A stretch of DNA of 64,000 bases from Rhodobacteraceae bacterium LMO-JJ12. Lineage in GTDB: Bacteria > Pseudomonadota > Alphaproteobacteria > Rhodobacterales > Rhodobacteraceae. The position numbers and the translations under genes are program-made. Every line of letters begins with the position of its first letter. Within the stretch, counting starts at the first letter, position 1. The stretch spans positions 1,178,001 to 1,242,000 of the forward strand of contig JAKGBX010000001.1 of NCBI GenBank assembly GCA_021555075.1, in the 5' to 3' direction. Below the pieces are notes generated by a model. It worked only from the letters and a program-made list of their open reading frames with translations, was not told the origin of the DNA and did no database searches. This document shows positions 63,285 to 64,000 of this stretch, piece by piece.

Positions 63285-64000
63285 TTACGATGAGACCTGT
63301 TCGCGCAGGATTGACGAGGTGAGCGAAACCATCAGATAGACCCCTGCAAAGATCAGGAAGGCTAGAATGGTGTTTTCGAAGGACCGGGGATACGACGCCT
63401 CCTGAGCCGCGACCGGCATCACCGGAACGGTGAGATAGCGCACCTGCCTGCTGGCTTCGAGCTCGGCTTGCTTGGCGGCTTGCAGGGCGTTTTGCAGGAA
63501 GAGATCCGCGGTCATCAGATCGGCCTGGGCCATCTGGATCTGGGCCGAACGCGAGGCCAGCGACGATGCCTTGTCGGTCTGTGCGGTCATGCGATTGTTG
63601 AGCGTCGTGAGAAGCGATTTCAAACGGTTGATATCGGCGCGCGCGCCGTCGACCTTGGCGCGGTTCGGGCGTGCGTTGTCAAGCAGGGCGGCGAGTTGAA
63701 GTTCCTTCTCGAGGAGTTCGCTTTCATAGGTCGCGATCTGCTGGCGCAGAACGGCCAGTTGCTCGGTCGGGTCGACGCCTTGGGTTTCTTGAAGGCTGAC
63801 AAGATTTGCCTGGGCTTCTCGGCGTTCGATCTTGGCCTCCTCCAGGCTTTTGAGGGCCGAGGCCATGGCATCTTCGCGCTTCTTGCGTGACAGCTCATCG
63901 ACCCGCTCTTCGGCAAAGCGCACCAGCAGTTCGGAGAAGTCAAAGGCCATCTTGGGATCGGCGGCGATCACTTCCATACGCACCACGCCTTCGGTCGGAT
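63285..64000 (-). CDS. Capsule polysaccharide export inner-membrane protein (KpsE/Wzz-like), partial
   Basis: The visible C-terminal portion of about 238 codons is open to the right edge (translation before the internal Met continues as PTEGVVRMEVIAADP). It has a long periplasmic coiled-coil region (KREDAMASALKSLEEAKIER; LAVLRQQIATYESELLEKE; RADINRLKSLLTTLNNRMT) and a C-terminal membrane helix (NTILAFLIFAGVYLMVSLTS). This matches the C-terminus of polysaccharide co-polymerase/export proteins such as KpsE, WcbD and BexC. The gene's start lies outside the window. Confidence 0.82.
   Translation of the reverse strand, partial: PTEGVVRMEVIAADPKMAFDFSELLVRFAEERVDELSRKKREDAMASALKSLEEAKIERREAQANLVSLQETQGVDPTEQLAVLRQQIATYESELLEKELQLAALLDNARPNRAKVDGARADINRLKSLLTTLNNRMTAQTDKASSLASRSAQIQMAQADLMTADLFLQNALQAAKQAELEASRQVRYLTVPVMPVAAQEASYPRSFENTILAFLIFAGVYLMVSLTSSILREQVSS

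Overview
The window looks like a chromosomal segment of an alphaproteobacterium of the Rhodobacterales (Roseobacter/Rhodobacter group). It is GC-rich and densely coding. It carries a near-complete TCA-cycle block next to genes of the ethylmalonyl-CoA pathway (ccr, ecm, mch, mcl2), which is the glyoxylate-bypass substitute typical of Rhodobacter-like organisms. Nearly all genes are housekeeping. I saw no tRNA, rRNA, CRISPR array, transposase, integrase or prophage.

Layout. 1-5.6 kb (minus): sucC, two small accessory genes and a relic ORF, sucD and the N-terminal part of sucA, cut by the left edge. 5.8-9.6 kb (minus): an exported coiled-coil protein, mdh and an exported double PRC-barrel protein. 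10.1-14.1 kb (plus): mcl2, a class IV aminotransferase, a universal stress protein, then nfuA-tsaB-rimI behind an iron-box-like palindrome. 14.2-18.9 kb (plus): a BMP-type ABC importer, probably for nucleosides. 19.0-20.7 kb: a TauE/SafE exporter with its TIGR02186-type partner. 20.7-26.2 kb (minus): a RecD-like helicase, a LuxR-type AHL receptor without a luxI, ccr and an acyltransferase. 26.4-30.4 kb (plus): ecm, deoD and an SHMT-like enzyme. 30.5-36.4 kb (minus): a DUF1989 protein, ornithine decarboxylase, a flavoprotein and a BNR propeller. 36.1-40.1 kb (minus): sdhCDA, a lipoprotein gene, sdhB and a small gene. 40.7-43.4 kb (minus): mch, an NnrU-like protein and trpS. 43.5-51.2 kb: a catalytically dead rhomboid, murJ, a DUF protein, glnD and an LpoA-like lipoprotein. 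51.3-64 kb: rsmI, yraN, gshB, a hydrolase, comM, a phosphatase, cobP, a ChaN-like protein, coaBC, dut, a membrane-anchored MoeB/ThiF protein, an M3 oligopeptidase and a truncated capsule-export protein.

How the genes fit together. Ccr makes ethylmalonyl-CoA, B12-dependent Ecm converts it to methylsuccinyl-CoA, Mch hydrates mesaconyl-CoA, and Mcl2 is the malyl-CoA thioesterase that releases malate. Mdh, Suc and Sdh connect these intermediates to the TCA cycle, and cobP serves the cobalamin supply. The sucC and sdhC upstream regions carry the same two-site palindrome (TGTGATCACA) with identical 21-bp spacing, which suggests one regulator for both TCA operons.

The observations I rate highest are the paired operators, a dispersed repeat of about 110 bp at gene 3' ends, the interrupted sucC/sucD pair with its chimeric relic ORF, the pseudo-rhomboid, and a lipoprotein gene translationally coupled inside the sdh operon. 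I found no clearly new defence or mobile system.
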